DNA from: Dipylidium caninum
Lineage: Eukaryota; Platyhelminthes; Cestoda; Cyclophyllidea; Dipylidiidae
Direction of reading: 5' to 3'
DNA length: 64,000 bases
Assembly (NCBI GenBank): GCA_017562135.1
Contig: QEYB01001296.1
Coordinates: 682,001 to 746,000 of the forward strand
Positions 52,014-64,000 of the stretch are shown here, in pieces. A program made the translations under genes and the position numbers. How positions within the stretch are numbered: position 1 is the first letter of the stretch; every line of letters begins with the position of its first letter. Under the pieces are notes generated by a model, which did not search any database, was not told the DNA's origin, and saw only the letters and a list, made by a program, of their open reading frames with translations.

Positions 52014-55000
52014 GTGCTTCGTCGCCGTTTGACTATAAATGGAAGTGCATGAAAAATTAACTCTGTATTTGCCTTTTTTTATACGAAGTCTGCCCTACTC
52101 TCCACTCGATTTCCCGAATGAGATGTGCTAGCAGCGCCGAAGTTTTCAGATATTTCCGCGGTCCTCTCTATAAGCCAACCTCGGACGTGTGTACACGTCT
52201 GGGCATTTGATCGCTGTCCGGACGAGGCGTGCGTCGGCCACTACCCTGTCATTCGCATCACTCACCGATGTCTCGTGCCATTCGCTTCGGCAGGTGAATG
52301 TCGCAGGCAGGTCATGATAATGTGCAAGCTAGTGCAGTGTAGGAGAGGCCGTGGTTTGAGTAAGTCTTCTAAAAGATCCATTATCTCCAAAAATCCTAAC
52401 CGGTCTCACTTCCCTTCCACCCTGTGGAGTTCCATTGAAGGCAACGCATTCGCACCAGGGGACCCGACAGAGTACCGATCTTGTGTCCTCAATGGCATCT
52501 TTTGTGCTCGGCAGAGCAAGGGCTGACTTTTACTGCCACCAACAGTGTCGTAAAATGATAAAATAAACTTCAAAATGTGAGAATTTCGATGATTCAACTG
52601 TTATTCTGGTAATCGATGGGCAACTGGGAGACGCCCAGTTGGAAAGTCAAGCCGACGAAAATTAATGAGAGGTGACAGTTTGGGATGCGAAGGGAGGACG
52701 GCGGCCGCGCGAAGGGCAGGAGTAGACACAGGGGACGCGGAGACGTGAGGCCGCAATGAACGCGCCCGCACCCTCACTTACTGCACGCACACCGCAGGGG
52801 GCCGGGGACGACGGAGTAGAATGAGTGGAACCCTACTGTCGTCTCGGGCACAAAACTGGTGAATACCTGGTCTCTGGTAGCCTTGAAAAATTAAAGAATT
52901 CGCAGACCAACGCAACGGGAAGTTAGTACATCCACCAACCCAGTATAAGACTCATTCTGTAACAAATTCAGCCATTCCTCAGGTACGGGAATAACCTCAC
53001 TTCGCTCTCACTTAGTTTGTTCACGACCGTTTAATCTATTCCGATGTAGTAATATTTCTGTCTACTTTTCCAGCAGGCAAAATTCCAGTTCATTCTGTTT
53101 TTATACCCGTCTTAAACTTCAGCAAGCGATATCTTTCGGTGCTGAATACCATTAGGCCGATTTCTCGAAGTCCCGTCTACTTGGCTGATTTCTGAAGTCT
53201 CTGTACCATTGGCACCCCTCCCTCCATTTTCCAAGCATTCTTTCCGATAAATCGGCCCCGTGGCATCCGACGGCGGGACCGTCTCAGGGTATTGGACGTT
53301 GACCGACCAACGAGCAGGTTTTGGGTGTCTTCCGAACGCGACGAGAAAACTTATTTAACTTTCCCAGATGGGTAGGGGTTCACCGAATGCGCTACGACTG
53401 GTAATTAATGTCAGGAAGGAAATGCAGACAGTTACTTGCACATTCGTCAAAATTGTTAGTTGCCTAAGGACCGGAAACACGACATCTCTGCCCACTTCAA
53501 ATCGTTCACCGGTAAACAAAGGGTCGGTCGCCCCTTTTATGCGGTGAGTGCAGCAATAAACTGTGGGAATGGCGTCGCAGGGCGGAGCGGCTGCGGCGCA
53601 GTGACGCAACCTCCGGAATCTCATCCACGGTTTGTTGCGCGCTTGCCACAAGGTCATGTGGCCTTTTTTCAAGTTACCATGACACCCATCTTTTTATGCG
53701 TTTATATGAGTGGATAGTTTTACAGACAATTTGATTAAAGCACTCTATTTTCCAGCACAAGAGTGATGTTCAAGTTCCGTTTTCTGGATCGCCTGCTAAG
53801 AAATGGCAGGTGCAATGAAAGACTGTCATGCAAAATTTGCGGCTACTTCTGTTTACCTACAACTCCACACACCTGCATTTCTATTAAGAAAAGTAAATAC
53901 GAAGGATGCCCGGGAAAAAGAGACTAGCCGCCGTCTCTTCGACTGTGACCTCCATTCCGCACCCGTGCGATGCCATGCGACGTGGCTCCCGACGCGAGTC
54001 ACCGGCTTGGAGTAGCACGACTGACTCACTGAGTTTTTACCTAATGTTGCTGTGGCATTCCCGGTCACACCAACACAAAACAGCGAGCTATAAATAGCGG
54101 AGCAAGAAATCCGCCAGTCAACCGATTGGGTGCCTGGTCCAACTACGAACAAGCGCGCGTTTAGGAACACAAAGCCCCACTGAATGCTCCTGTTCGGTCC
54201 GCGCATGCTAGACTCCCCACCTGATAGAATAGAACGAAGCATTAGATTTTTGGCAACAAGTTACGGCAAATCATTAAGGGTTCCCTTTCAGCAGTCAAAA
54301 TTTCGGGTTCTTTAGTCGTTCTTAGACGAGGATACAGAACCTGTCACTGTGTGCTGGCTCTCCAACTACGTTTAGTACAAAGATGTTCATAAGTCCTTAC
54401 TTCCGCGACTCTTGCGCACATGGCAATAGGTTTGAGTGGAGCCTAACTCGTGAAATCCTAGCTAACGGTGGATGCAGAACGCAGGACTGTGGGCGACACG
54501 GGAGTAGGTTGCTGGAGCTAATTATCAGCATGGATTCTTTACCGGGTCGATAGGAGATAACGCCTCACACGATGTGTGGTGACTTACAAAAAAGAAGGCA
54601 TTGCGAGTCATTCTCATTTGGCCAAAAAAGCTATTTTGACGAACCATGGTGACCAAAGAAATAAATGGTCAACAATACGTAAAAGCTGACATTCGAATTG
54701 GGGGATGCTGGCCAAAACCAACTATGCTTAAAAGTTGCAGTCCGCCAGACCTGAAGAATAACTGTTGAAAATGCATATTATTAATAACACCCCTTTCAAT
54801 TGACCGTACACATGTCGTTGTGTGATAGGCGAGGTGCCGACAAACTATCACGACGTCGACGCACACCTCGGCTCTCGCCTTTAGAATACCATTACTTCAT
54901 GAGAACTCTCGTCTCCCTCCCTCCCTCCATCCCCCCCCCTCTCCCTCCTCTGGCGTCATTTGCGGACCATGTTATGGTGAAATACGCCACCGCACGGCGC

Positions 55001-58000
55001 CTTAACGAATGTCTTATTTACCTCATAGTGCAGGAATTAAGGAAGAATGAGTAGAGCCAAGTATTTCCTCCATGTTTCGCTCAACACATTGCTTGCAAAC
55101 CACAGCAGCACAAAAGAGCCATGTCATCTCTTACCTGTGCTAGGGTTTTGTGCACCAGGATCGTTGCCGTTGATTATCCATTGAAATGTGAAATTATCCA
55201 CAATGATCGTGCATCCCCATGCTCAGCCAGAGAGGAAAATCGGCCTTGTGGATCGTGGATGGGTCGAGGTGTTTAATGATGCTGCGATTGTCCTCCCCGC
55301 AGGCCGGCGTTAATGTGCACTTGGGGATGTCTTGAGCTCGACCGGTCATTCATTCCCACTGGCTTGGCCATCGCCGATTGGACAACTGACGGTGCGTCTT
55401 TCGGTCCACCGGCACGTGCGCACTTGCGGCAGGGTTGCATGCAGTGTAAAAGAGAGCGTCGGCGAGGTATCTCCTCGTGAATGGAAAGATACAAGAAATG
55501 ATTGGCAGGGACACCGTGAAGTTACTTACTGCCCCTTTGTGAGACCCCTTTATTTCCAGCACACTGCCCTCGGTCTCCACTGATGGGAATAACCAAGGAG
55601 TGAAGTAACGTACAGCAACTGCAAACGACAACTTGGTTTTTTAGCTCTCAACATTCCTCCTACTCTCCTATTTTTCAAAACATAGATATCAGAATGACCT
55701 TAGCATTGGAAGTCCAGTTCTGACCTCGGCTCTCGTGCATGCGATGGGCCCTCATCCCTCAAAAAGAAGTGCTTATCTCTAATACCACATAACTGCCACG
55801 CAATTAGCATGGGAGTATCTAAGGTTTGGATAGCTCTTCTGTCACTTCCCTCGCTGGTGGAAGAAACATAGTTGTCTGACCCAGTGCAGCAAGTGCGCTC
55901 ATTGGAGTGATGTGGAGGACACGCGAAGCTCTCCACGGCTGACCGACCCGAGAACTGTGTGTGCTTATTTCCGTTGCGGAAGTATCACGACGCCTCGGGT
56001 GCTCCCATATGCGAGGCCCGGCTGCAGCATTATATGAATACGTCCATGTTCCCATTCGATCGCGTGTACAGTGCTTAAAAAACATTTTCCTGACAATACC
56101 TAACTCCGAAGGTGAAATTAATCCTTTATTAAAGTCTCTGGAAAACGTCTCCTCCACCCGTTTGCAATTTTGATTAAAAAGAAACCGACCGAAGTCCCAG
56201 TAGGGCGATGTCAGGCTGGTGAAGAACTGCAGTCCCAGTGTTGTCTGAAAGTTGCGTCGCTCTTTTTACTCCCCAATGGTAACTCCTGTGTACAAACCAA
56301 CTGCATACTGTAGCAAACTGAATTGTCTAAGACTTGTCACAAGGGGGAAAACTACTGGGAGCACTTAGTTTCCTCTCGTTTGTGCGATCAGCGCATCATC
56401 CTCATTGAAGCGCTTTCTTCGTCTCACCGCCAATAAATCATGCTTCCGTTCCTTTCCGGGGGCACCTCGTCTGGTACTCCCTTCACGAGGCTAATATATT
56501 AGTTCCACGTATATGCTCAATTACAAATTTTTAGTGAAGGGGCTCACAAAGAACCTCGTAGTACAATTCTGATGGAATCGCCAGTCCGTTCAAAACTCAT
56601 TTGCCTCCGTCGATTTCATCAAGGTATTGGCATTCTCGTCCACATAACGACTTGAACTTGTTTATTAGCCGCATGGTGAACACTTTGCCTCGTAGCCTCA
56701 GCGATCTAACAGATCCGTTGGATTTTTACTGTAATGCAGTCCGACTTCACCCTTTCAGCGCCTCAATTCACCAGACAGATGGGCGCCCATCGCACTCTTC
56801 CTCCAGGGGGGAACGCCCTTCAACCCCTTCCCCTCTCGCGCCATTTCCGTCCTCAGCTACTCTTAACCTGACTGGACGCTTTTCAAAGAGAGCTAACCTA
56901 AGTAATTAATTTTTTTACATTTATGGTAGTGTTTGATAGAATTTCCCGTAAACTTCATCGAGTACAAGAAATTATGTGATCATCGTTTCATATCATAGCG
57001 ATCACCCCCCATGTCAGATACGTGGCGAAATATGCAAGTATACGCTACTATGTTGGACCACAGGTGAGACTCGGTTTATCCGCCGAAACAAGACAAAAGA
57101 AAGATGCAAATAACGATGTTGGAACAAGTAGATTTGTAATATCCTCCTGTCATCAACCCTCACTTGCCATGTCATTATGCGGTCGGAGGTACGCCAATGC
57201 AGCGAGTGGATGCTCCGGATGCCAGCTTTAAAGTCGTACATCGGAAAAGCCCTTGGGTGAAATTATGACGGCTGTGGCACGGCAACTAGCTCCTCTTTCA
57301 CGAAACGCCACGTGTCCCTCACACAAATGGCAAATTACTACTGTTAGTGGTGCACTTGTATTCTCCGTGTGCTGAGCGGGCAGTTGAAGAAAAGGACTAG
57401 CCCTTTGCATTGTGCTTGCTGGATCGCGTTAGCCCCATCGCATGGGGATAATTTTCTGCGCGACTTTGTCTACATTACTCTTCATGTGGGCATGAAAAAC
57501 GGCAGGGGGGCTACATCATAAGCGGTTAATCAAGACTGAGGACCCCATTCACACCCACTGTGAGTGTCCGAGGTAGTGTGGGTGGTTGCGATAGTGGAGT
57601 CTTCGATTCCGCCGTTATTGGGATAATTAATTGCTTTCATTCTCTTTCCAGGCAATGTACCAGCCAGGGCAAGAGACAACTGCGTTTGCTCCCAATTGGG
57701 CGTGTTGAACTTCCGTCAAGCATTGGGAGAAGTTTCTCCGTTCTGTACGTGTGCTTATCTCGATGCCTACGTGAATAATAGACATTCTTTGTGAAAACAG
57801 CCTTAATTCATTATTATTCCCCTCTTAAAGAACATACTGGCCATTAGTTAAATGTTAAGGTACTCAGTTCACTTAGTTGGGGCTGAAACATTCCCAGAAA
57901 GGGCAAACTCCAGCCATGGGCCTCCTTTGTTTCTGGTCTCACTTACACACTCCGTTCTGCCCTTCCCAATTGAAAGCGTTTTTTCTCTGCTCTTGATGTC

Positions 58001-60300
58001 TTTATGACAATAGCACCTTGTTAAGATATATCTTGAGAGCCGAGGTTTTTGCTCTGACAATACAAATGTATTATCGTTTCAGTCTTTCCCCTCTCAACGT
58101 AAGTCGTTCGTTTCGTTCCTTAGCGCGCCGCAGTTTCTTTACCCACACATATTTTAATGGAAGAGGACGCATGTATTCCTTGAATTCTCTCACAGATACA
58201 ACAGTTCCTAAGATGTATTTCAGCCTCCTTTGTGCTAATTTTAAATTCCCTTTGGTCTTCTTCAAAAACGCCCCCTTCTAAAAGCTCTAACGACTCCAAT
58301 CCATCCGATTAAGTGAGGTCCTCTCTTTGCATTTTGCCTCCTGTTCAACCATGAACTACCGCTCCGCCTTCGGTTATTCGAAAAAGCGTGAGCAAGAAAA
58401 TTCGTTTGACTTGTGTGTGTTGGTCTCACAGGCCATTAATGACCGCGATTAAATGGACAACTAATGTTACCTGTTCCAGCACCAAGACGCGACTTCTGTG
58501 TCTATTGACGCAGTGTAAGAATTTGGAATTGGCTCTCGCAGGCGTCGAGATGACTTCGCTGAAGGCGTCGAGGAGGAAGACTGTAAAGGGTGTTTAATAT
58601 GTTATACCGAGAGCACCACTCATAATAGCGCTTAACTTCTGTCAATCTAAAGAAGACATGCTCAGAAGATGTAGAGTGAATTTGCATGCCAGTGTACACT
58701 GAAATGCACGCCTCAGACCTCTTCTGGAGTCATGCCAAGTGGCACAAGTAAGGAGGAAGACCTAGCACTCGCACACAGAGGGCCGATGCACTTGCAGGCG
58801 GCTTGGAAGCCGTCCAACTCGGGTCTCGCGCTTTAGCGGAGGCGGAGTTGGACAAGTCAAGTGGCGATTTTGAAAACCTAAAATTCATTTCCTAGTAATT
58901 CCTCACATTATGTATATGCACATATACGCATAAACGGGTGATTTCACCATTACAAGAAAGTGAGTCAAATCGCGTTTTTTAGCAAGAGATCGAGGAGCGA
59001 ACTTCGGCCGTCCGCGCAAGCACGCATGGGCATCGCAACGCGTCTTCTAGAGATTTGTCAGTCCAAGTTATTGCGCAGTTGTTTCCTACAACCACAGAAA
59101 CTCCGCCATTCACTCCATTTTGTCACTTCTGCTCAGGGTCCAAAAGATTTATTTTCGTAATACCGCATGAAGGGTGAAACAAGAAACTCCCTCCTTCCAC
59201 TCCCAGGCGGGTGCAAACTGCAACGCTTTTCGGCACTATCGCTCTGGTGCCTGCGATTTGGCCTAATTGCCACACAGGGCTTCATAAAAATGGCTCCGCC
59301 TCTCAGAACCACCTTTCCCCTCGTCCCCCCTACGCAGCGCCCATTCCGATCGGTCATACACCGTGAGAAGTAAAAAATGACGCATGTGATTCAACCTGTA
59401 AACATAATTGAGGTTTGACTAAATGAAAACCCCCTTCGTATGGCCCCGTACTCGCACTAACAAGGCTGCACACACGGAGTGCAGCACAAGACTTTTGGGT
59501 CAAAGTGGAGAAATGCTTTTCAATCCCATACAATGACGAATTGATATTAGTTAATTTGAAATGTAGACTTGATCATACGCCACCATTTAAAAACTTATTC
59601 ATTTCAGCTCTGAAGTGAACGTTGCACAAACGTACTGGATGACTCCGGCGAGTACTTGCCACAGCCCTGAAAGCCCAACAAAGTTGGCTTTAAACAATTC
59701 AACGGGAACGACCAAACAGCATTAGATGGCTGTGTAATCGAGAGGTCGCAGCCCAACGACCACAATAAAATAAACATTCGCCCTGAACGAAGCATATGCC
59801 TAATCCTAACGAGGTATGGCGAGTAATTCCGTGAAATTGGCTTTTCACAGAGGGTCACGAGGGGGATTTATCATCGTGTGAGAATCGAGGGGTAGAAGTA
59901 TTACTTTTCGCCTTGGAAGAAGCGATGCTTTCTTAGGAATTTCGCGTTTGACCCTCCTCCACACGACCTGTGATTGCCTCTACAAATTAATAATTTCGTT
60001 GTTTAAAAGCATTCACGACTAATTGTGGAAGGACGTTAAGTAGAAACACGTAGGCTGAATTCACGTTTGCCAAAATCACCCCATCAAGATATTAAACCAA
60101 CCAACCTTTGTCACGAATTTTAAATGGTTTAAAGCAGAAGAGAGTGTTGGAGCAGAGAATAACTCGAGGGCACTTGACAAGGCTGCGTTCAAATTAAAAG
60201 CGCTTATTCTCCTTCTAATTGATTTTCCCTGAGCAACTTGCTGCCGCCCAGTTAGTTCGGTCGAGAACAGTTTGGTGAGCGAAGTGTAAGTGCAAGTGGT
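52014..60300. other. 8.3 kb intergenic stretch upstream of the receptor, no supported gene
   Basis: Many open frames of 60-133 codons occur, but they overlap on both strands and show no domain, splice-linked continuation or amino-acid pattern I recognise. A GC-rich patch lies at about 52690-52830 and a CCT/CCC-rich simple-sequence tract at about 54910-54945. The stretch probably contains receptor promoter and regulatory DNA, and may hide short-exon genes that cannot be seen by eye. Confidence 0.5.
54910..54945 (+). repeat. CT-rich simple sequence
   Basis: Repeated ctcc units run into an eight-C stretch. This is a short polypyrimidine microsatellite. No gene-related role is evident. Confidence 0.6.
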
Positions 60301-60309
60301 AATGAAAAA

Positions 60310-60582
60310 ATGGCGTCAGCTCTGCTGAAAGCAGGCGACCCGCTCGCAAACGCCATTATAACTTATAATACATGTTATATATGCAAAACCCCTAATATAT
60401 GTCACAATTCTAACTTTTGTCCTTTCTGTATTTCATGCGGTCGTTTTTACGACGTAGTAAATATCCGATTGAACTGTGAGAAGTGTGTTTTTTTGGCGCC
60501 GGTGGTCTCAATATACTCTTTTGAATTCGGTAAAAATTATGGAGTAACTGTGTCCCAAGAGAAGCAACAAACTGAAGAATAG
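60310..60582 (+). CDS. Hypothetical small Cys-rich protein (90 aa)
   Basis: I do not recognise this protein. The ATG sits in a favourable context (aaaaATGgcg). The frame contains eight cysteines in a patterned array between residues 21 and 58, beginning C-x2-C (CYIC) and including CPFCISC and a later CEKC. This is reminiscent of a zinc-ribbon-like fold. There is no signal peptide and no membrane segment. It ends in a Gln/Glu-rich tail and a TAG stop at 60582. It lies alone, about 2.5 kb upstream of ANAPC5 on the same strand. The cysteine spacing argues for real coding, but the frame could be an exon of a larger gene or a chance frame. Confidence 0.35.
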   Translation: MASALLKAGDPLANAIITYNTCYICKTPNICHNSNFCPFCISCGRFYDVVNIRLNCEKCVFLAPVVSIYSFEFGKNYGVTVSQEKQQTEE

Positions 60583-63102
60583 CAATTGAGTAGAGAGAGA
60601 TTTCTGAAATATGAACCTAATGCGGTCAGAACTATCTATTAGACTCACTCCGAAGATAATCCACGCAAATGTTATCGCCATATATGCGGCCCTCTACGGC
60701 ACTTACTCCAAGTTGTTTGTAGTCCGAATTCCTATTTCACGACCAAACCTTCGTGGGTTCTCACGATCATAACCTTTTTCGCCTCTATGGGAAGTGCCAA
60801 ATTCCAGAATCAGTAAAGGTAAATTTCAATTTTTCTCTTGTTGTCCCATTGTCCTTTCTTTTCAAGTTGGAAATGTCATTAAGTCTTAAATCGAATTTCG
60901 GTTGGACATAAAAGCCTAATGGCAAGGGCCAATGAATGAAGACTTTATATTAGGGGCAAATTTTCCGAAATAATTTTGAAGTCGATCAAAAATGACGGTT
61001 CTTCTAACCAAATCCCTCTTCTGTTGATGCCATCACAGTTCATTCTACTTCTCATTATGCGTCCCAGCAGGGCGGGGGGTTGGGGGGCTTCAAAAACATT
61101 GTTTTGTTATAGCAATGATGAAATCCTATATGGTATATACTTTAAACTATCCGTTATACATGTGATCGCTCATGCTAAACACGTCACAACTTAGGTGCAT
61201 TTGTTTTAGTTCATCGAGAGCCTCCAGCCTCACCACCACGTATCCGACTCCGGCGACCACGCCAGGAGTCAAGGCACTTTATGAGATGACCAGAGATGCC
61301 TTATATTAATTGAGACACCTTTTGGGATAGCAACCGAATTGTTGTTGCTTTGTGGCTCCTATTGCAGATAACCTTACCGTTTGCTGTTAAAAGCGAATCA
61401 TCACATGCATACTTAATTCAGGGTGCTTTTAGGAGAAAACATGAACAAATCGTTTGATACGAAAAAATACTAGGGCAATAAGTTCTATAATGGTCTCGCT
61501 AACTTGGATCATCATCTGCACACTGACATCCAGCTTTCCAAGTTCAATGAAATAAGAATAAGATGTGTGAAGTTATATACCCTTAAACCTTCTCCTAAAT
61601 TTTCGCTAACTACCAGGGCCTAAACACAAACTTTGGTACTTACCCATCATACCATCTCATTTTTATGGTTATGGTGTTCTCATCTGCTATAAGCTGTCGG
61701 GATAAAAGGCATCTGTCACCAACGAACCGAAGTTAAGCAGTGAAAAAAAGCCGAAATTGCGGGGCGAAAAGTTGGGTACTGTCAACTAAAATATGGGGTT
61801 TTGTACCTATTCCTAGACGCATAGCAGTGCATACAACCTGGCATGGTTGCCAGCAAGTAAATCGAATGTACTTTAAAAAACCTCCTCAATTCTCCAGTTT
61901 ATAATAGATCTCCTGAATCATATGATTGCGTTTGAATTCATAGCTTGCTCACCTACCGTGGGTTATTTTTATAGATTGACTTTGGCTCTTCTAGAAGGAA
62001 GAAATTCAATACGTGGAAATCGAAATCATCCTCGTTGCGGAACCAAATTCTAACGGTCTTCTTAAGAACTCAGTAGATTTATAAATACCTTGATGAGTCG
62101 CCAAGATAAGTGGCGCTCAACCAACTTTTCCTTAAAGGAAACCACTTTTAGATTAAAACTCTGAAAAATAGTATGAATAACGCTACGTTGTTTCCTTTCT
62201 TCCCGTCAGTTTTAGCTTTCGATTTTTATGTTTCGAAAGCTATGGTTGAATAGTGTTGTCAAGGTGAATGAAAGAAAAAGGGTCCTATTAATCTTTTTGG
62301 GATATATGCTCCTAACCCTTCCCAAATATGACTTTTATATCTTTAGGAACGTGGCATTAGAGCGTGGAGGAGGGATGTATATTTCCCATATTCATTTTAA
62401 GTTATTTCAAAACTTAACTAAGTCCAATGAATCGATGACTTGCAGCCTCCTTGAAAGTCAATGCATTTTGCAGAAGTTATTACTCTTCCCTAGAACAGCT
62501 GAAAGTGGTTTTTTGCGTTATGACGAAGTTTCAAGCAATTTGCCATATTTCTTATGAAGGAAGACATGTTCGAATTTGTATCAGCATAAGAAATAATGGT
62601 TTTATGATTGATATTCAGTCTCGACATTTATTGGCAGATTTACGCGTAGTGTGTGTGGTGTGTAATTTGAGCCTCAAATGTGTGTTCGGTTGTTGAGGCG
62701 TATTTTTCCTAAACGATTTCGGTCCTTTGTGTGATGCTGTTGGTTAGCATACTTTACGATAAATTTGCTACTAAATTAATTTATTGTAATACAGAGGGCT
62801 AGCAGCTAATTTTTCAATAATTTATCCGTGTACTCCGAGACCACTTAGTGTCGCCATTGTGCCTCCTATAACTTAGAGAGTGTTAGTCGTCCCCTGTTTT
62901 GGGGCCTGGCTTCTGTGCGGTTGCTCTTACGAAGATTTCTTGGTTGATTCTCCTTTGGATTACATCGACATGTATAGAGACCCATTACATGTGAAACGGT
63001 GAAAGTGATACATTGAAAGTACTTTAAGATAGCGTCAATATCTTTTCCAGGTAGTAGGAGGGAGTTGCGGATGTCCTATATTTTTCTGTCCTTTTGTTTC
63101 AG
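60583..63102. other. Intergenic, no supported gene
   Basis: AT-rich DNA with a few short open frames (for example 62228-62557 and 62451-62696), none with a domain. It probably contains the ANAPC5 promoter and possibly a 5' UTR exon. Confidence 0.45.
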
Positions 63103-63103
63103 A

Positions 63104-64000
63104 ATGAATTTTCACGAAGCTTTCTCTAGACAAAATGTTCTTAAGGATTTCGTTACCTTCAATAACTTCATTGGTTTCATCGTTGCTCGTGAATATTTAG
63201 ACAATGTTACGAAGTTAGTTTACCCTGATGAAGAAGGAATTTATAATTTTTATAAATTTTTATTAAAATTACTCCAGGTAAGACTGTGTTATCATTTACT
63301 TGGAAGGGTGATAATGCTTTCATCCTTCCCTTTTTGACTGACCCGTCATGCATGAACCAGATGCTCTCTCATGTAGTTCTTAAAAGGTATGATGTTTCTT
63401 ACTAATGGGTCCGCAGAATTGAATCCCTTCGAAATGTTGACTGTCTTGTGGAATATGTCCATAGATCCTACATTAAAAGATCTCTCGTACGTGACGCCGA
63501 AGAAATGGGAGATTTCAAGTCGGTGGCGTTTCACCAAGACAGCCTTGTAGGTGTGTAATTCTCGTTTATATATTGACTTTTCCTCAGGGCAATTTCTGCG
63601 AAAGTTTGCTGTCGGTTTCCATTTACAGTCTTTTGAGCAAATAACTAAGTTTTGCAATACATTTTATGCATACTATGATTCGGTGACAGTACAGGAAAAC
63701 CTCACCGCCAGATTTTCTGATTTATTAAGGCAGGTTTTTTGATATTACTTTATTTCCTAGTTCGGATCAAGTTGCGGCTTATTCGGAGGGGGTTATATCC
63801 GGAGCTGGTCGAATAGGTCTTCTAAACCCTCTTGACTTTGATCTGCTTGTGCAAAACTTGCGAGATTATCTTAAGAATTATCCCGACTTGGCCACACCAG
63901 TAAGAATATTTTGAGTATGCTGTTGTTTGAACTCTTGCTACTTTGTTAGACGTATAAATTTTGAGTTGAGGTCGTTTGTAAATGTGAAATATCTACTCCA
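63104..64000 (+). CDS. ANAPC5: Anaphase-promoting complex subunit 5, 5' part (3' end outside window)
   Basis: APC5 is a TPR-containing platform subunit of the APC/C ubiquitin ligase, which drives mitotic exit. Five exons are readable: 63103-63277 (ATG at 63104), 63361-63386 (26 bases), 63417-63550, 63588-63729, 63761-63899, giving 205 residues before the window end. Two blocks match the family: a hydrophobic helix block (SLVGQFLRKFAVGFHLQSFEQITKF, exons 3-4) and the block after it (SDQVAAYSEGV, then LDFDLLVQNLRDYLKNYPDLATP, exon 5). The first aligns with the region before the TPRs and the second with the first TPR-like helices. Introns 63387-63416 (30 bases), 63551-63587 (37) and 63730-63760 (31) are tiny. 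The last starts with GC, because the adjacent GT donor would bring a stop into frame. The frame beyond 63899 continues outside the window. A splice-acceptor-like sequence sits one base before the start codon. Confidence 0.87.

Noticed and set aside
52125..52526. 133-codon plus-strand open frame upstream of the receptor
   Set aside because: Cys- and Arg-rich, but without family resemblance or conserved pattern. More likely receptor promoter or 5' UTR DNA read in a chance frame.
56601..56909. 102-codon Ser/Pro-rich plus-strand open frame
   Set aside because: Low-complexity composition only. No start context, domain or splice partner.
61700..61800. 5S rRNA-like motif (accgaagttaagcag)
   Set aside because: About 16 bases match the 5S internal control region, but the flanks do not fold or match a 5S gene. 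It is probably chance or a decayed SINE head.

Overview
This window is eukaryotic genomic DNA from an animal, most likely a parasitic flatworm and probably a tapeworm. The evidence is indirect. Genes are intron-rich, with many introns of only 28-90 bases beside others of about 1 kb. All recognisable proteins are metazoan but strongly diverged. The base composition is slightly AT-rich. The species cannot be named from the sequence alone. There is no bacterial, viral or CRISPR feature.

Layout from left to right. (1) <1-6736, plus strand: the 3' part of a BRCA2 gene, with one BRC repeat, the helical domain, three OB folds and the tower. (2) 12024-15456, plus: a DM-domain transcription factor with two tandem DM domains, related to the DMRT/MAB-3/Doublesex family. 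(3) 20861-16001, minus: acetyl-CoA synthetase, eight exons, 692 residues. (4) 22003-24241, plus: ILF2/NF45, nine exons, 384 residues. (5) About 39770 (core start 38214) to 26048, minus: a RhoGEF with DH, PH and coiled-coil regions on many small exons. (6) 46582-47100, plus: a decayed mariner transposase. (7) 52013-49560, minus: an intronless 817-residue muscarinic-type acetylcholine receptor of the invertebrate B (GAR-2-like) class. (8) 60310-60582, plus: a possible small Cys-rich protein. (9) 63104->64000, plus: the 5' part of the APC/C subunit gene ANAPC5. I found no convincing genes in the long stretches 6737-12023, about 39800-46550, 47100-49559 and 52014-60300.

The genes do not form one pathway. 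Three pairs are arranged in informative ways. DMRT and acetyl-CoA synthetase converge and flank a palindromic poly(A) signal at 15739-15750. Acetyl-CoA synthetase and ILF2 diverge from a shared 1.1 kb spacer carrying two ATTGG (inverted CCAAT) boxes. ILF2 and the RhoGEF converge.

Exon models were built by hand from splice consensus, phase and similarity to remembered human family members. In BRCA2, acetyl-CoA synthetase, ILF2 and ANAPC5 every junction closes in phase. Those models, together with the RhoGEF, require an unusually high number of GC-AG introns: three well supported and one ambiguous, among about 50 introns. This is the most unexpected genome-level signal here. The most interesting single gene is the two-DM-domain factor.
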